Numbered from the stretch's first letter, positions 31,916-42,738 are shown. The stretch: 64,000 nt of DNA from Enterobacter hormaechei subsp. xiangfangensis (GCF_001729785.1 NZ_CP017183.1:744001-808000), one strand, 5' to 3'. A program made the numbers and translations. The notes: a model not told the origin generated them from the letters alone.

Positions 31916-33100
31916 TTACCCCGCGCTCATTGCATCCCCCAGATGGAAAATCAGCAGATACATTGCCACCACCAGCGTGCCAATAATCAGACCTGTCACG
32001 ACCAGTAGCAAAGGCTCAAGAAGCGCCGCCAGATTGTCTGCCTGCTGAAATGTCTGTTCCGTATGATGGCGGGCCAGATTTATCAGCATGACATCCAGTG
32101 AACCCGACACTTCTCCGGTGCGAATGAGCTGAATACACAGTGGCGTAAAAACAGAGGCCTTCTGGAAGGAGGACCACACGGGCATCCCCTGTTCGATATC
32201 GCTGCGTATCTCACGGAGTTTCTCCTGCCAGTAGCCACACTCAACGGTCTCCTCCACACTCTCCAGTCCTTGTAAAAAGGCAATTCCGGCCTGCTGGGTT
32301 AATGACAGCACGGTAAAAATTTGCCCCAGTTTTTGCCCGCGCGTCAGCGTGCCCATCACCGGTACATGTAACAAGACATACTGCCAGCGCGGATGCCGCC
32401 GCAGCTTACAGGCGATGACAACCATTGCCACGAGCAGGGCCAAAAGGGTGAGGATATGCGCCTGAACCAAGGCCGCCAGCCCCATGACTGCCTGCGTGAG
32501 CAAAGGGAGCGGGGTGTTGAACGTTTTGTAGATTGCAGCAAACTCAGGCAAAACCAGCGTGACCATCGCCAGCACCACGAAAACGGCCAGCGTCAGGATG
32601 ATCAGCGGATAGCGCAGCGCTTTCTTCACCTTTGCACTGAGCTGCTGCTGGGATTTTTGTTGCTGCGCAAGCTGACGGCAGCAGGCTTCGAGCTTACCCG
32701 TCAGTTCACCCGTCTTCACCATCGAGACATAAAGGGGGCTAAACACCTCTGGCCATTTCTTCATGGCCTCTGACAGAGCGAAACCTTCGCTCAGGTCATC
32801 AGCAAGACTGTGCAGCAGCGCCTGCCAGTGCTGCAAAGGATGCTGTTCCGCCAGCATGTGCAGGCTTTGGGACAGCATGAGTCCGGCCTGTAGCAGCGTG
32901 GCGAGCTGGCGAAAAATATCGTAGCAGTGCTGCACTTGCCATCGGTGGTGCTGCTGGCAGCGTTTTAGCGCCAGCGGGTGCAGCTGTTTAAGCACCAGAG
33001 CCGTGTAAGCTGCGTTACGGTCGATGGCCCAGAGGGTGCCGGTTTGCACCTCCCCCTCGGTGGTCAGGGCACGCCAGCGCCAGAGCGAATTAGCAGCCAT
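31916..33100 (-). CDS. hofC: type IV pilus / type II secretion inner-membrane protein HofC
   Basis: GspF/PilC-family polytopic platform protein for pilus assembly. It has 394 residues. Two homologous GspF domains (about 65-190 and 265-390) hold three to four transmembrane segments (LIILTLAVFVVLAMVTLVL, ILTLLALLVAMVVIA, LLLVVTGLIIGTLVVAMYLLIF). It follows hofB with an 11-base overlap, and ppdD lies upstream. In E. coli K-12 these genes are cryptic under laboratory conditions. Here the frame is intact. Confidence 0.93.
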   Translation of the reverse strand: MAANSLWRWRALTTEGEVQTGTLWAIDRNAAYTALVLKQLHPLALKRCQQHHRWQVQHCYDIFRQLATLLQAGLMLSQSLHMLAEQHPLQHWQALLHSLADDLSEGFALSEAMKKWPEVFSPLYVSMVKTGELTGKLEACCRQLAQQQKSQQQLSAKVKKALRYPLIILTLAVFVVLAMVTLVLPEFAAIYKTFNTPLPLLTQAVMGLAALVQAHILTLLALLVAMVVIACKLRRHPRWQYVLLHVPVMGTLTRGQKLGQIFTVLSLTQQAGIAFLQGLESVEETVECGYWQEKLREIRSDIEQGMPVWSSFQKASVFTPLCIQLIRTGEVSGSLDVMLINLARHHTEQTFQQADNLAALLEPLLLVVTGLIIGTLVVAMYLLIFHLGDAMSAG

Positions 33101-34469
33101 CTGGCATTCCCAGGACGCGCAACAACTCTTCGAGCGTAGTCAGCCCTTGCTCTACGGCCATGCAGCCATGCTCAAACAATGAGGTCATTCCCGCCTGACG
33201 AGCGCTGGACCCAATCACCTCCGTGCTTGCTCCGCTGGCGATGGCCTGCCGCAGCGTGTCGTCGATGACGAGCACTTCAAAAATGGCTACGCGACCATAA
33301 AAACCGTGGTAGCAGCGATCGCAGCCGGTGGGTTGCCAGCGAGGAAGCGGCCGGGGCCACAGCGTGCGGGGTAATTCGGTGTGGCGGCTGGCTTCCTGTC
33401 GGCAGTACGGGCATAAACGGCGCACCAGCCGTTGGGCAATCACCATCGAGAGCGCCGAAGAGATCATCCAGCGCGCGACACCCATCTGTTGCAGCCGTAC
33501 CAGCGTTTCAGTCGTCGAATTAGTATGGAGGGTGGACAGCACCAGATGCCCGGTTTGTGCCGCCTTAATGGCAATTTCTGCCGTTTCGCCGTCACGAATT
33601 TCACCTACCATAATGATGTCAGGATCCTGCCTGAGCAGGGCGCGCAGCACGCTCTGGAAGGTCAGCCCCGCACGCGGATTAATCTGCGTCTGGTTTAAGC
33701 CTGCAAGCGGGATTTCAACGGGATCTTCCACGCTGCAAATATTAACGTCAGGTGTATTTCGCGCCTGTAACGCGCTATACAGCGTCACCGTTTTCCCGCT
33801 ACCGGTCGGGCCGGTGACCAGAATCAACCCCTGAGGGCTGTTAAGCGCCTCGGCAAAACGGGCCTGCTGGTCTGCGCTCATCCCCAGCTGTTCAAGCTCC
33901 AGAGCCTGCTGTACCTGGTGAAGCAGACGAAGCACGATTTTTTCTCCACCGCTACAGGGAAGGGTTGCGATACGAAAAGAGACGGGGACGCTTGCCAGCT
34001 CCACCGTAATCTGACCGTCCTGCGGCAGGCGGCGCTCCGCAATATCCAGTTGACCCAGCACCTTCAGGCGTGCGGCAAGCGTCGTCCCGAGGGCGGCAGA
34101 GATCGGCGGTTGCGGGTAGAGAACACCGTCGATTCGCAAACGGATCTGGTAACCGTGCTCCGTCGGTTCAATATGGATGTCAGAAGCCCGCTGGTTTACT
34201 GCCTGCTGCAAGGTTGTACTGAGCACGTCAGCGGCTGAGTTTGGCACGATGCCCGGCAGGTGTGATGATGAGAGGGACTGAAGCCGTTTTTCCATCCGTT
34301 CAGCCGTCCAGCACTCAATATCAATACGTTTCTGCGTGGCGAAGCGTAACGCTTCCATCAGCTCAGAGGCAGGATTACCCACCACCGCAATGCTGATCAT
34401 CTCGGTGTCGCTTGCGAGTAGCAGTGCGTGATGGCGCTGACAGAGCGTCATAAGCTGTTCGGTATTCAT
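33090..34469 (-). CDS. hofB: type IV pilus / type II secretion assembly ATPase HofB
   Basis: GspE/PilB-family hexameric ATPase that powers prepilin polymerisation. It has 459 residues. Walker A GPTGSGKTVTLYSAL near 225, the Asp box (SVEDPVEIPLAGLNQTQIN), Walker B (LRQDPDIIMVGEIRDGETAEIAIKA is the conserved stretch) and the His box (TGHLVLSTLHTN). A C-terminal tetracysteine zinc motif (CPYC and CDRC) is intact. The N-terminal GspE_N domain looks shorter than in PilB. It follows ppdD by 12 bases. Confidence 0.95.
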   Translation of the reverse strand: MNTEQLMTLCQRHHALLLASDTEMISIAVVGNPASELMEALRFATQKRIDIECWTAERMEKRLQSLSSSHLPGIVPNSAADVLSTTLQQAVNQRASDIHIEPTEHGYQIRLRIDGVLYPQPPISAALGTTLAARLKVLGQLDIAERRLPQDGQITVELASVPVSFRIATLPCSGGEKIVLRLLHQVQQALELEQLGMSADQQARFAEALNSPQGLILVTGPTGSGKTVTLYSALQARNTPDVNICSVEDPVEIPLAGLNQTQINPRAGLTFQSVLRALLRQDPDIIMVGEIRDGETAEIAIKAAQTGHLVLSTLHTNSTTETLVRLQQMGVARWMISSALSMVIAQRLVRRLCPYCRQEASRHTELPRTLWPRPLPRWQPTGCDRCYHGFYGRVAIFEVLVIDDTLRQAIASGASTEVIGSSARQAGMTSLFEHGCMAVEQGLTTLEELLRVLGMPDGC

Positions 34470-34481
34470 TGTCCACTCCTG

Positions 34482-34919
34482 TCAGTTGTTGTCGAAGCGG
34501 AAAACATCTTCACAGGCTTGTCTGAGCGCCGTGTCGGACGCAATTTTGCAGTCACGCGTCCAGCCCGTCATACCGTTACCGTCGCTCCAGATCGGTGTCA
34601 TGAGCACTTCAAGTCCGTTAAGGCTTTCCTGCCCTGTTAACGATACGATCCCCTTCGCCACGCTCATCGCTGAAACGTAACGTGTGGTTGTCGGGGAGGG
34701 GATGCCATTGGTGCCTGCGTCGCAGCGATCCACACCACCACGATCCAGGGCGCAAAGCTCAATGGCGGTGCGGTAGGGGATGAACGTTTGCAGCATATCG
34801 GTGAGCGCCGCTTTTCGCAGGTAGTTCTGATAGGCCGGGACGCCAATCGCGCTCAGGATGGCAATAATGCCAATGACTACCATTAGCTCAATCAGGGTAA
34901 ATCCTTGTTGTCTGTTCAT
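34482..34919 (-). CDS. ppdD: major type IV prepilin PpdD
   Basis: Type IV pilin subunit. It has 145 residues. A class III signal MNRQQG is cut by prepilin peptidase before FTLIELMVVIGIIAILSAI, with Glu5 of the mature protein present. The rest is the N-terminal helix (to about residue 55) and a C-terminal globular domain with four cysteines that may form two disulfides. It opens the ppdD-hofB-hofC operon. The peptidase and minor pilins are not in the window. Confidence 0.96.
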   Translation of the reverse strand: MNRQQGFTLIELMVVIGIIAILSAIGVPAYQNYLRKAALTDMLQTFIPYRTAIELCALDRGGVDRCDAGTNGIPSPTTTRYVSAMSVAKGIVSLTGQESLNGLEVLMTPIWSDGNGMTGWTRDCKIASDTALRQACEDVFRFDNN

Positions 34920-35060
34920 GTCTGCTCCTTATGTTAAGTGGCGCTACTGTGGCAGTGACTGCGCGCAGAAACGAGGGGCAAAAGCGTGAACGTGAAGGGG
35001 CTTTCAGGGAAATGATTCAGTATTGCAGAGAAGGACAGCGTAATTGCGAGCGGTTTCGTA

Positions 35061-35087
35061 TTTCCCCTCTCCGGGCGGAGAGGGGGG
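35061..35087 (-). terminator. hairpin downstream of nadC
   Basis: CCCCTCTCC (35064-35072) pairs with GGAGAGGGG (35077-35085) in the gap between nadC and ppdD. No T-run follows on the minus strand. The arm sequence resembles the dispersed CCCTCTCCC repeats at 54440 and 62030, so it may be a degenerate member of that family. Confidence 0.5.
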
Positions 35088-35092
35088 ATAAT

Positions 35093-36633
<1,541 letters not shown>

Positions 36634-36637
<4 letters not shown>

Positions 36638-37488
36638 CGTTGTTTACCATGCTGCTGGTTATGATCGCTGAACGCCTGTTTAAGCTCGGCGAGCACTGGC
36701 ATCTGGATCATCGGCTGGAGGTGTTATTCCGCCGCATCAGGCATTTTTCCATGCTGCGCACGCTGCTGATGGCGGCAGGCGTGATGGTGATTACGTTCCT
36801 GTTGCTGCGCTCGCTTTACGGCCTCTTTTTCAACGTGCCGCTGCTGGTGATGTGGATCCTGCTCGGCGTGTTGTGTATTGGCGCGGGCAAGGTGCGTTTG
36901 CACTATCACGCGTATCTGAAAGCCGCTTCCCGGGATGATGCCCACGCGCGCGGCGCGATGGCGAGCGAGCTGACGATGATCCACGGCGTACCGCCGGACT
37001 GCGATGAACGCGAGTTTCTGCGGGAGCTGCAAAACGCGCTGCTGTGGATTAACTTCCGTTACTACCTGGCGCCGCTGTTCTGGTTCGTGGTGGGCGGACC
37101 CTGGGGGCCGGTACTGCTGATGGGTTACGCGTTCCTGCGCGCCTGGCAGACCTGGCTTGCCCGCTATCTTACGCCGCATGAACGTCTACAGTCCGGCATT
37201 GATGCCATCCTGCACGTGCTCGACTGGCTTCCGGTACGTCTGGTAGGCGTGGTCTATGCCCTCATCGGTCACGGTGAAAAGGCGCTGCCCGCGTGGTTTG
37301 TCTCCCTTGCTGACCGTCATACCTCGCAGTATCAGGTTTTAACCCGACTGGCACAGTTCTCGCTGGCGCGTGAGCCGCACACGGACAAAGTCGCAACGCC
37401 AAAGGCTGCCGTCTCGATGGCGAAGAAAACGTCGTTTGTGGTGGTGGTGATTGTGGCGCTGCTGACGATTTACGGCACGCTGGTTTAA
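36634..37488 (+). CDS. ampE: inner-membrane protein AmpE
   Basis: Membrane protein co-transcribed with ampD; proposed as a signalling component of beta-lactamase regulation, but its biochemical role is unclear. It has 284 residues, E. coli length. About four transmembrane segments: near 45-62, 65-82, 147-167 and a C-terminal helix at 264-284 ([16 protein letters not shown]). It overlaps ampD by four bases. Synteny with E. coli breaks after its stop. Confidence 0.96.
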
Positions 37489-37506
37489 GCCAGCGCGCCG
37501 AAGCCG

Positions 37507-38457
37507 TTACGGTGTATCTGCGGGCGGGATGCCGAATTCAGGCATCCCGTTTTCGTTCCAGCGGATGAGTTTCAGGCGAGTATGGCGATTGGGATCGTAA
37601 AGCGGATCGCCTTCAATTTCAGTGTAGTTTCGCGCGTGGTAGACCAGCACATCTTCGCCTTCCGGCGTCTGCGTAAAGCTGTTATGGCCTGGCCCATACT
37701 GACGGTTTTCGTAGCTGGTGACGAACACCGGGCGCGGGGATTTATGCCAGTTAGCCGGGTTTTGCGGATCGGCATTCAGGTCTGCCCACAGTAATCCCAT
37801 GCAGTAGTTCTCGTCGGTGGCGCTGGCGGAATAGCTGATAAACAGCTTATCGCCATGGAACAGCACCGCCGGGCCTTCATTGACCCAGAACCCGCGGCAC
37901 TCCCAGTCATATTCCGGTTTACTGAGCATCACCGGCTCGCCTTTCAGCGTCCACGGATTTTCCATTTCACACAGGTAAAGATTCGAGTTACCGGAAATAT
38001 CCGGGGCTTTTTGCGCCCACAAATACCAGCGTTTACCCTGATGAACAAAGGTGGTGGCATCCAGCGCGAAGGTGTCAAACGGGGTTTTGATTTGCCCTTT
38101 TTCCACCCACGTACCGGTGAGCGGATCGCGATCTGCGCATTCAATGGCAAACATGCGATGCTGGAACATCCCGAGCTGATCGAGCGCCTGGGTATGCGTG
38201 GCGGCAAAATAGATGTACCAACTGCCGTCGATATGATGCAGTTCCGGTGCCCAGATCAGCTGGCTCATCGGGCCGGTGTCGGGCTTGCGCCAGACAACCA
38301 CCTCTTCGGCATCGCGTAAACCTTCCAGCGAGTCCGCGCGGCGGATCGCCAGCCGATCGTACTCCGGTACGGAGGCGATAAAGTAATATTGCCCATCGTG
38401 ACGCAGGATATACGGGTCGGCGCGTTGTTCAATAAACGGGTTTGGCCAGGTTTGCAT
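37507..38457 (-). CDS. glycoside hydrolase family 43 (probable arabinofuranosidase/xylosidase)
   Basis: Five-bladed propeller enzyme expected to release arabinose or xylose from short oligosaccharides. It has 316 residues and only the catalytic domain. Likely catalytic acids are Asp14 (QRADPYIL, base), Asp133 (FALDATTF, pKa modulator) and Glu194 (VNEGPAVL, acid). WAPELHHIDGSWYIYFAA is a typical GH43 stretch. No signal peptide, so it acts in the cytoplasm on imported sugars. It lies ten bases after the transporter gene and forms an operon with it. Substrate cannot be told from sequence alone. Confidence 0.88.
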   Translation of the reverse strand: MQTWPNPFIEQRADPYILRHDGQYYFIASVPEYDRLAIRRADSLEGLRDAEEVVVWRKPDTGPMSQLIWAPELHHIDGSWYIYFAATHTQALDQLGMFQHRMFAIECADRDPLTGTWVEKGQIKTPFDTFALDATTFVHQGKRWYLWAQKAPDISGNSNLYLCEMENPWTLKGEPVMLSKPEYDWECRGFWVNEGPAVLFHGDKLFISYSASATDENYCMGLLWADLNADPQNPANWHKSPRPVFVTSYENRQYGPGHNSFTQTPEGEDVLVYHARNYTEIEGDPLYDPNRHTRLKLIRWNENGMPEFGIPPADTP

Positions 38458-38467
38458 TCGGCTTTCC

Positions 38468-39865
38468 TTATTTAGTCTCAGCGGCTTTGAGTTCCTGATA
38501 ATCGTTCAGCTCGCGATAGTTGGTGCGACGCTTTTCCAGATCGGACTGGATCTGCTTCATGGTCTCACGGTCCACTTTCAGCAGACGTACTACGCCCGCG
38601 GTAATTAAGTATCCAATGCCAGGAATGACGGTAAAGAGCAGCACGATCCCGTTGATGGCATCCGCGCTCTGCGCTTTTGCGCCCGCATCGTAGCCGTACC
38701 AGGAGAGCAGGAAACCGACCATTGCCCCGGCAATCGCCAGACCCAGTTTCAGGAAGAAGATGTTGCCGGAGAAGCTGATCCCGGTGATACGTTTCCCGGT
38801 TTTCCATTCACCGTAGTCGTCCACGTCGGCCATCAGGGACCAGTGCAGCGGGGATGGGATCTGGTGCAGGATGTTCAGCAGGACGTAAAGCACAACAATG
38901 GTTGTCGTCGCTTTCGGGTCGAAGAAGTAGAAGGCGCAGGAGAAAATCGCCAGCGCGATGTTGGTCCAGAAGAAGACCTTCAGCTTGCACCAGCGGTCGG
39001 TCAGCACTTTCGCCAGCATACTGCCGAACATCATGCCGACAACGCCCAGGCTGATAAACAGCGTGGCGAAATGGGTGCTTTGCCCCATGACCCAGGTGAC
39101 GTAATACATGGTGGCCGCCATGCGGATAAAGCCAGGGCAGACGTTGCACAGGGTTAACAGCAGGATCCGCACCCACTGGTCGTTCTTCCACACGTCTTTC
39201 AGGTCGTTTTTCAGTTCGTCATGGGTTTGCACCGCCGGACGCACACGCTCGCGCACCGTGGCGAAGCAGAACAGGAACATGCAGGTACCAATCAGCGCCA
39301 GCACGGTCATCGCCATCTGGTAGCCTTTGGCTTTGTTATCCCCACCGAACCAGTCGGCCATTGGCAGGAGCGTTAGCGACAGCAGCAGCGTGGCGATACC
39401 AACCATAACAAAACGGTAGGACTGGCAGGCAACGCGCTCTTTCGGGTCGTTGGTGATCACGCCGCCGAGCGAGCAGTACGGAATATTGATGGCGGTATAG
39501 GTCAGCGACAGCAGGAAGTAGGTGACAAAGGCATAGATAACTTTGCTGTTATAGCTCCACTCTGGCGTGGTGAACATCAGAATGCTGAACAGCGCATAGG
39601 GGAAGGCAATCCACAGCAGCCATGGACGAAACCGGCCATATTTGCTGCGGGTACGGTCAGCAATCGCGCCCATGATCGGGTCCGTTACGGCATCAATGAC
39701 GCGCACGGACAGGAGTAAAACGCCAACCAGTGCAGGAGCCAGACCAAAAATATCAGTATAAAAATAGTTAACAAATAACATGATGGCGCCAAAGATAATG
39801 TTGCATCCGGCGTCACCCATGCCATAGCCGATCTTTTCTTTTACTGACAGTTTGTTGTTATTCAT
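38468..39865 (-). CDS. GPH-family sugar:cation symporter (YicJ/XynP-like)
   Basis: Major-facilitator transporter of the glycoside-pentoside-hexuronide family, probably importing xylosides or arabino-oligosaccharides for the adjacent GH43 enzyme. The ATG at 39865 gives 465 residues (MNNNKLSVKEKIGYGMGDAG). GGAGAG precedes it. Upstream in-frame codons run into the aroP end and have no family similarity. About 12 transmembrane helices. Conserved GPH stretches: ADRTRSKYGRFRPWLLW, YTAINIPYCSLGGVITNDP and DYGEWKTGKRITGISFSG. It is closest in feel to E. coli YicJ and YagG. It is absent from this locus in E. coli K-12 as recalled. Confidence 0.93.
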   Translation of the reverse strand: MNNNKLSVKEKIGYGMGDAGCNIIFGAIMLFVNYFYTDIFGLAPALVGVLLLSVRVIDAVTDPIMGAIADRTRSKYGRFRPWLLWIAFPYALFSILMFTTPEWSYNSKVIYAFVTYFLLSLTYTAINIPYCSLGGVITNDPKERVACQSYRFVMVGIATLLLSLTLLPMADWFGGDNKAKGYQMAMTVLALIGTCMFLFCFATVRERVRPAVQTHDELKNDLKDVWKNDQWVRILLLTLCNVCPGFIRMAATMYYVTWVMGQSTHFATLFISLGVVGMMFGSMLAKVLTDRWCKLKVFFWTNIALAIFSCAFYFFDPKATTTIVVLYVLLNILHQIPSPLHWSLMADVDDYGEWKTGKRITGISFSGNIFFLKLGLAIAGAMVGFLLSWYGYDAGAKAQSADAINGIVLLFTVIPGIGYLITAGVVRLLKVDRETMKQIQSDLEKRRTNYRELNDYQELKAAETK

Positions 39866-39973
39866 CGACAGCTCTCCGGGTTTCGGTATGGAGAGAATTA
39901 TTCGCTGGCAAACGAATATATGCGTTGCAATATAAAGGCGGTGATATGGAGGATTTTGCTGTTGGCGCGAATT

Positions 39974-39989
39974 TGTGAGGAAGGTAACA
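39974..39989. promoter_or_regulatory. candidate CRP site upstream of the sugar cassette
   Basis: TGTGA, six bases, then TAACA: one mismatch from TGTGA-N6-TCACA. It lies 109 bases upstream of the transporter start, where catabolite control of a sugar operon would be expected. A plain -35/-10 pair was not identified. Confidence 0.4.
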
Positions 39990-39992
39990 AGA

Positions 39993-40020
39993 CGCTGTAC
40001 CCGCAACCGCGAGTACAGCG
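39993..40020 (-). terminator. aroP terminator
   Basis: CGCTGTAC (39993-40000) pairs perfectly with GTACAGCG (40013-40020), with a small inner stem, nine bases beyond the aroP stop. A short T-rich tail follows on the minus strand. Confidence 0.6.
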
Positions 40021-40029
40021 AGAAAACAT

Positions 40030-41400
40030 TTAGTGCGCTTTCACCGTTTTGGCATTTTTCTGTTTCACCATATAACCCACGCCGAGGATCGCAATCCAGA
40101 CCGGGATCAGGTAGACGGAAATCGCCATGCCTGGGGTGATGAGCATGATGACCAGTACAGCTGCCATGAACAGCAGGCAAACCCAGTTCCCCAGCGGATA
40201 GAGCAGGGCAGGGAAGCGCGTGGTTACGCCCTGCTGCTGCTTGGCGCGGCGGAACTTGATGTGCGCGAGGCTAATCATTGCCCAGTTAATCACCAGGGCG
40301 GAAACCACCAGCGCCATCAGCAGACCGAAGGCTGATTCCGGGGCCAGGTAGTTAATCAGCACGCACAGCGCCGTCACGACCGCCGACACGATGATGGTAT
40401 TAACCGGTACGCCACGCTTATCAACGGTGAGCAGCGCTTTCGGTGCGTTACCCTGTTGCGCCAGGCCGAACAGCATACGGCTGTTGCAGTAAACGCAGCT
40501 GTTATAAACGGAGAGCGCAGCGGTCAGCACCACGACGTTGAGCGCGTTCGCCACGAAGGTATCGCCCAGCTCGTGGAAGATGAGCACAAACGGGCTGGTA
40601 TCCGCCGTGACGCGCGTCCATGGCAGCAGCGAGAGCAGCACCGCCAGGGAGCCCACATAGAAGATCAGGATGCGGTAGATAACCTGATTTGTGGCTTTCG
40701 GGATGCTCTGTTCCGGGTTGTCGGCTTCCGCGGCGGTGATGCCCACCAGCTCCAGACCGCCGAAGGAGAACATAATGATCGCCATCATCATCACCAGGCC
40801 GGTCATGCCGTGAGGCAAGAACCCGCCTTGCTCCCAAAGGTTGCGCACGGTGGCCTGCGGGCCGCCGTTGCCGCTGAACAGCAGCCAGCCGCCGAAGATG
40901 ATCATCGCTACAACGGCAATCACTTTGATGATGGCAAACCAGAACTCCATCTCACCGAACACTTTTACGTTGGTGAGGTTAATGGCGTTAATCAGGACGA
41001 AGAAGGCCGCCGCAGACGCCCAGGTAGGGATCTCCGGGTACCAGAACTGAATATATTTCCCGACGGCGGTCAGCTCGGCCATGGCAACCAGAACGTACAG
41101 AACCCAATAGTTCCAGCCCGAGGCGAAACCTGCGAAGCTGCCCCAGTATTTATAGGCGAAGTGGCTGAATGAGCCTGCGACCGGCTCCTCAACAACCATT
41201 TCCCCTAACTGACGCATAATCAGAAATGCAATGAAACCCGCTATCGCGTACCCCAAAATAATGCCCGGACCGGCCGACTGGATAACCGATGCACTGCCCA
41301 GAAACAGGCCAGTACCAATAGCACCGCCCAGGGCGATGAGCTGTATATGGCGGTTTTTAAGGCCGCGCTTTAGCTGATCGCCATGCTGTTGAGCTTCCAT
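40030..41400 (-). CDS. aroP: aromatic amino-acid transporter AroP
   Basis: APC-family proton symporter for phenylalanine, tyrosine and tryptophan in the inner membrane. It has 456 residues and 12 transmembrane helices. The N-terminal RGLKNRHIQLIALGGAIGTGLFLGS is the amino-acid permease signature. Near identity to E. coli AroP in the central helices, with differences mainly at both ends. It is divergent from pdhR. A pair of TyrR-like boxes lies upstream, consistent with the known TyrR repression of aroP. Confidence 0.97.
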   Translation of the reverse strand: MEAQQHGDQLKRGLKNRHIQLIALGGAIGTGLFLGSASVIQSAGPGIILGYAIAGFIAFLIMRQLGEMVVEEPVAGSFSHFAYKYWGSFAGFASGWNYWVLYVLVAMAELTAVGKYIQFWYPEIPTWASAAAFFVLINAINLTNVKVFGEMEFWFAIIKVIAVVAMIIFGGWLLFSGNGGPQATVRNLWEQGGFLPHGMTGLVMMMAIIMFSFGGLELVGITAAEADNPEQSIPKATNQVIYRILIFYVGSLAVLLSLLPWTRVTADTSPFVLIFHELGDTFVANALNVVVLTAALSVYNSCVYCNSRMLFGLAQQGNAPKALLTVDKRGVPVNTIIVSAVVTALCVLINYLAPESAFGLLMALVVSALVINWAMISLAHIKFRRAKQQQGVTTRFPALLYPLGNWVCLLFMAAVLVIMLITPGMAISVYLIPVWIAILGVGYMVKQKNAKTVKAH

Positions 41401-41441
41401 TTGAAACCTCGTGTGTGGTTGTTATGTTCACGCTGTGCGTG

Positions 41442-41482
41442 TGTAATTATGAAAGTCCATATTCTGTATTTATTTCTTTACG
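41442..41482. promoter_or_regulatory. paired TyrR-like boxes before aroP
   Basis: TGTAAT-N6-AGTCCA (41442-41459) and TGTATT-N6-TTTACG (41465-41482). Both keep the invariant G at position 2 and C at position 17 of TGTAAA-N6-TTTACA. Their centres are exactly 23 bases apart, the spacing known for paired TyrR boxes. They lie 42-82 bases upstream of the aroP start. Confidence 0.55.
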
Positions 41483-41821
41483 GTTAACGATACCGAAAAA
41501 AGCGGAGATGGCTTCCGTTAGCGCCAGAATAGTGGTAAGCGCCAGCGAATGCACCTGCTTTATGAAGGGGCGATGACGACTTGAATAAAAAGAAACCAAT
41601 TGTAAATCGGTACGTTAACCCCTCATACCCCAACCTATAGAATAGAAATGCGTCAGAAGAGGGCGAATTTTCATTTTTTGCCTTGTTGAATCGCTTCAGA
41701 TTGCAAAAACCCTCGTTTCATTATGGTTAAAACTGCCTCTTTGGTAGTAACCATTTCATTTGTGCAAAGTTACATTCCTGAAACGTTAGTTCTGTAAGGT
41801 TGTTAAAATGTGCCGGGTTTA
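41483..41821. other. remaining aroP-pdhR intergenic region
   Basis: AT-rich stretch between the TyrR-like boxes and the FNR-like site, without a gene. TTAAAAT near 41803 preceded by TTG is the best -10-like element for pdhR, but no good -35 accompanies it. Other promoters of aroP could not be placed. Confidence 0.4.
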
Positions 41822-41835
41822 CTGATTTCAATCAA
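41822..41835. promoter_or_regulatory. FNR-like site upstream of pdhR
   Basis: CTGAT-TTCA-ATCAA differs at one of ten positions from the FNR consensus TTGAT-N4-ATCAA. FNR is known to act on the pdhR-aceEF-lpd promoter in E. coli. It lies about 50 bases before the PdhR operator. Confidence 0.5.
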
Positions 41836-41888
41836 AACCAATATGGACAGAAGGTGAATACTTTGTTACTTTAGCGATACGAACATGA

Positions 41889-41905
41889 AATTGGTAAGAC
41901 CAATT
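41889..41905. promoter_or_regulatory. PdhR operator
   Basis: A perfect inverted repeat, AATTGGT-AAG-ACCAATT, 33 bases before pdhR. It matches the known PdhR consensus ATTGGT-N3-ACCAAT and gives autoregulation of pdhR-aceEF-lpd, relieved by pyruvate. Confidence 0.92.
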
Positions 41906-41937
41906 GACTCCGGGCAAAAAGGCGTAAGACAGGGAAT

Positions 41938-42702
41938 ATGGCCTACAGCAAAATTCGCCAACCAAAACTTTCCGATGTGATTGAGCAGCAGCTGGAGTTT
42001 TTAATTCTCGAAGGGACACTGCGCCCGGGCGAGAAGCTCCCGCCAGAACGCGAGCTGGCAAAACAGTTCGACGTTTCACGTCCCTCTCTGCGTGAGGCGA
42101 TTCAACGTCTCGAAGCAAAGGGCCTGTTGCTCCGTCGCCAGGGTGGCGGAACCTTTGTGCAAAACAGCCTGTGGCAGAGCTTCAGCGACCCGCTGGTAGA
42201 ACTTCTCTCTGACCACCCAGAATCCCAGTTTGATCTGCTTGAGACCCGTCACGCGCTGGAAGGTATCGCGGCCTATTACGCCGCCCTTCGCAGCACTGAT
42301 GAAGACCGCGTACGTATTCGCGAGCTGCATCAGGCCATTGAACGGGCACAGCAGTCCGGCGATTTAGACGCCGAGTCCAGCGCCGTCGTCCAGTATCAAA
42401 TTGCCGTCACCGAAGCGGCGCACAACGTGGTGCTCCTCCATCTGCTACGCTGCATGGAGCCGATGCTGGCCCAGAACGTTCGTCAGAATTTTGAATTGTT
42501 GTATGCCCGTCGGGAGATGCTCCCGCTGGTAAGCAACCATCGCACCCGAGTATTCGAGGCGATAATGGCCGGGGAACCGGAGCAGGCGCGCGAAGCGTCG
42601 CACCGCCATCTGGCTTTCATTGAGGAAATCTTGCTGGACCGCAGCCGTGAACAATCGCGTCGCGAACGTTCATTACGCCGCATACAGCAACGAAAGGATT
42701 AA
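41938..42702 (+). CDS. pdhR: pyruvate-sensing repressor PdhR
   Basis: GntR-family (FadR subfamily) repressor of the pyruvate dehydrogenase operon and of respiratory genes; pyruvate releases it from DNA. It has 254 residues, E. coli length. N-terminal winged helix ([26 protein letters not shown], residues 30-60). C-terminal FCD domain (about 95-235) with conserved Asp/His residues for metal or ligand. First gene of the operon. aceE follows after 123 bases containing a long hairpin. Confidence 0.98.
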   Translation: MAYSKIRQPKLSDVIEQQLEFLILEGTLRPGEKLPPERELAKQFDVSRPSLREAIQRLEAKGLLLRRQGGGTFVQNSLWQSFSDPLVELLSDHPESQFDLLETRHALEGIAAYYAALRSTDEDRVRIRELHQAIERAQQSGDLDAESSAVVQYQIAVTEAAHNVVLLHLLRCMEPMLAQNVRQNFELLYARREMLPLVSNHRTRVFEAIMAGEPEQAREASHRHLAFIEEILLDRSREQSRRERSLRRIQQRKD

Positions 42703-42738
42703 GCGCCAGGAACTTTTAGAGCGCGGCAACTAAACGCA

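Noticed and set aside
33090..34919. Possible inactivation of the hof/ppd pilus genes
   Set aside because: All three frames are intact with complete Walker, zinc and prepilin motifs. Silence in E. coli K-12 is regulatory and cannot be judged here.
39866..40180. In-frame N-terminal extension of the GPH transporter to 570 residues
   Set aside because: It runs antisense-free but out of frame through the end of aroP, has no transporter similarity, and the ATG at 39865 has a good Shine-Dalgarno and matches the family start.
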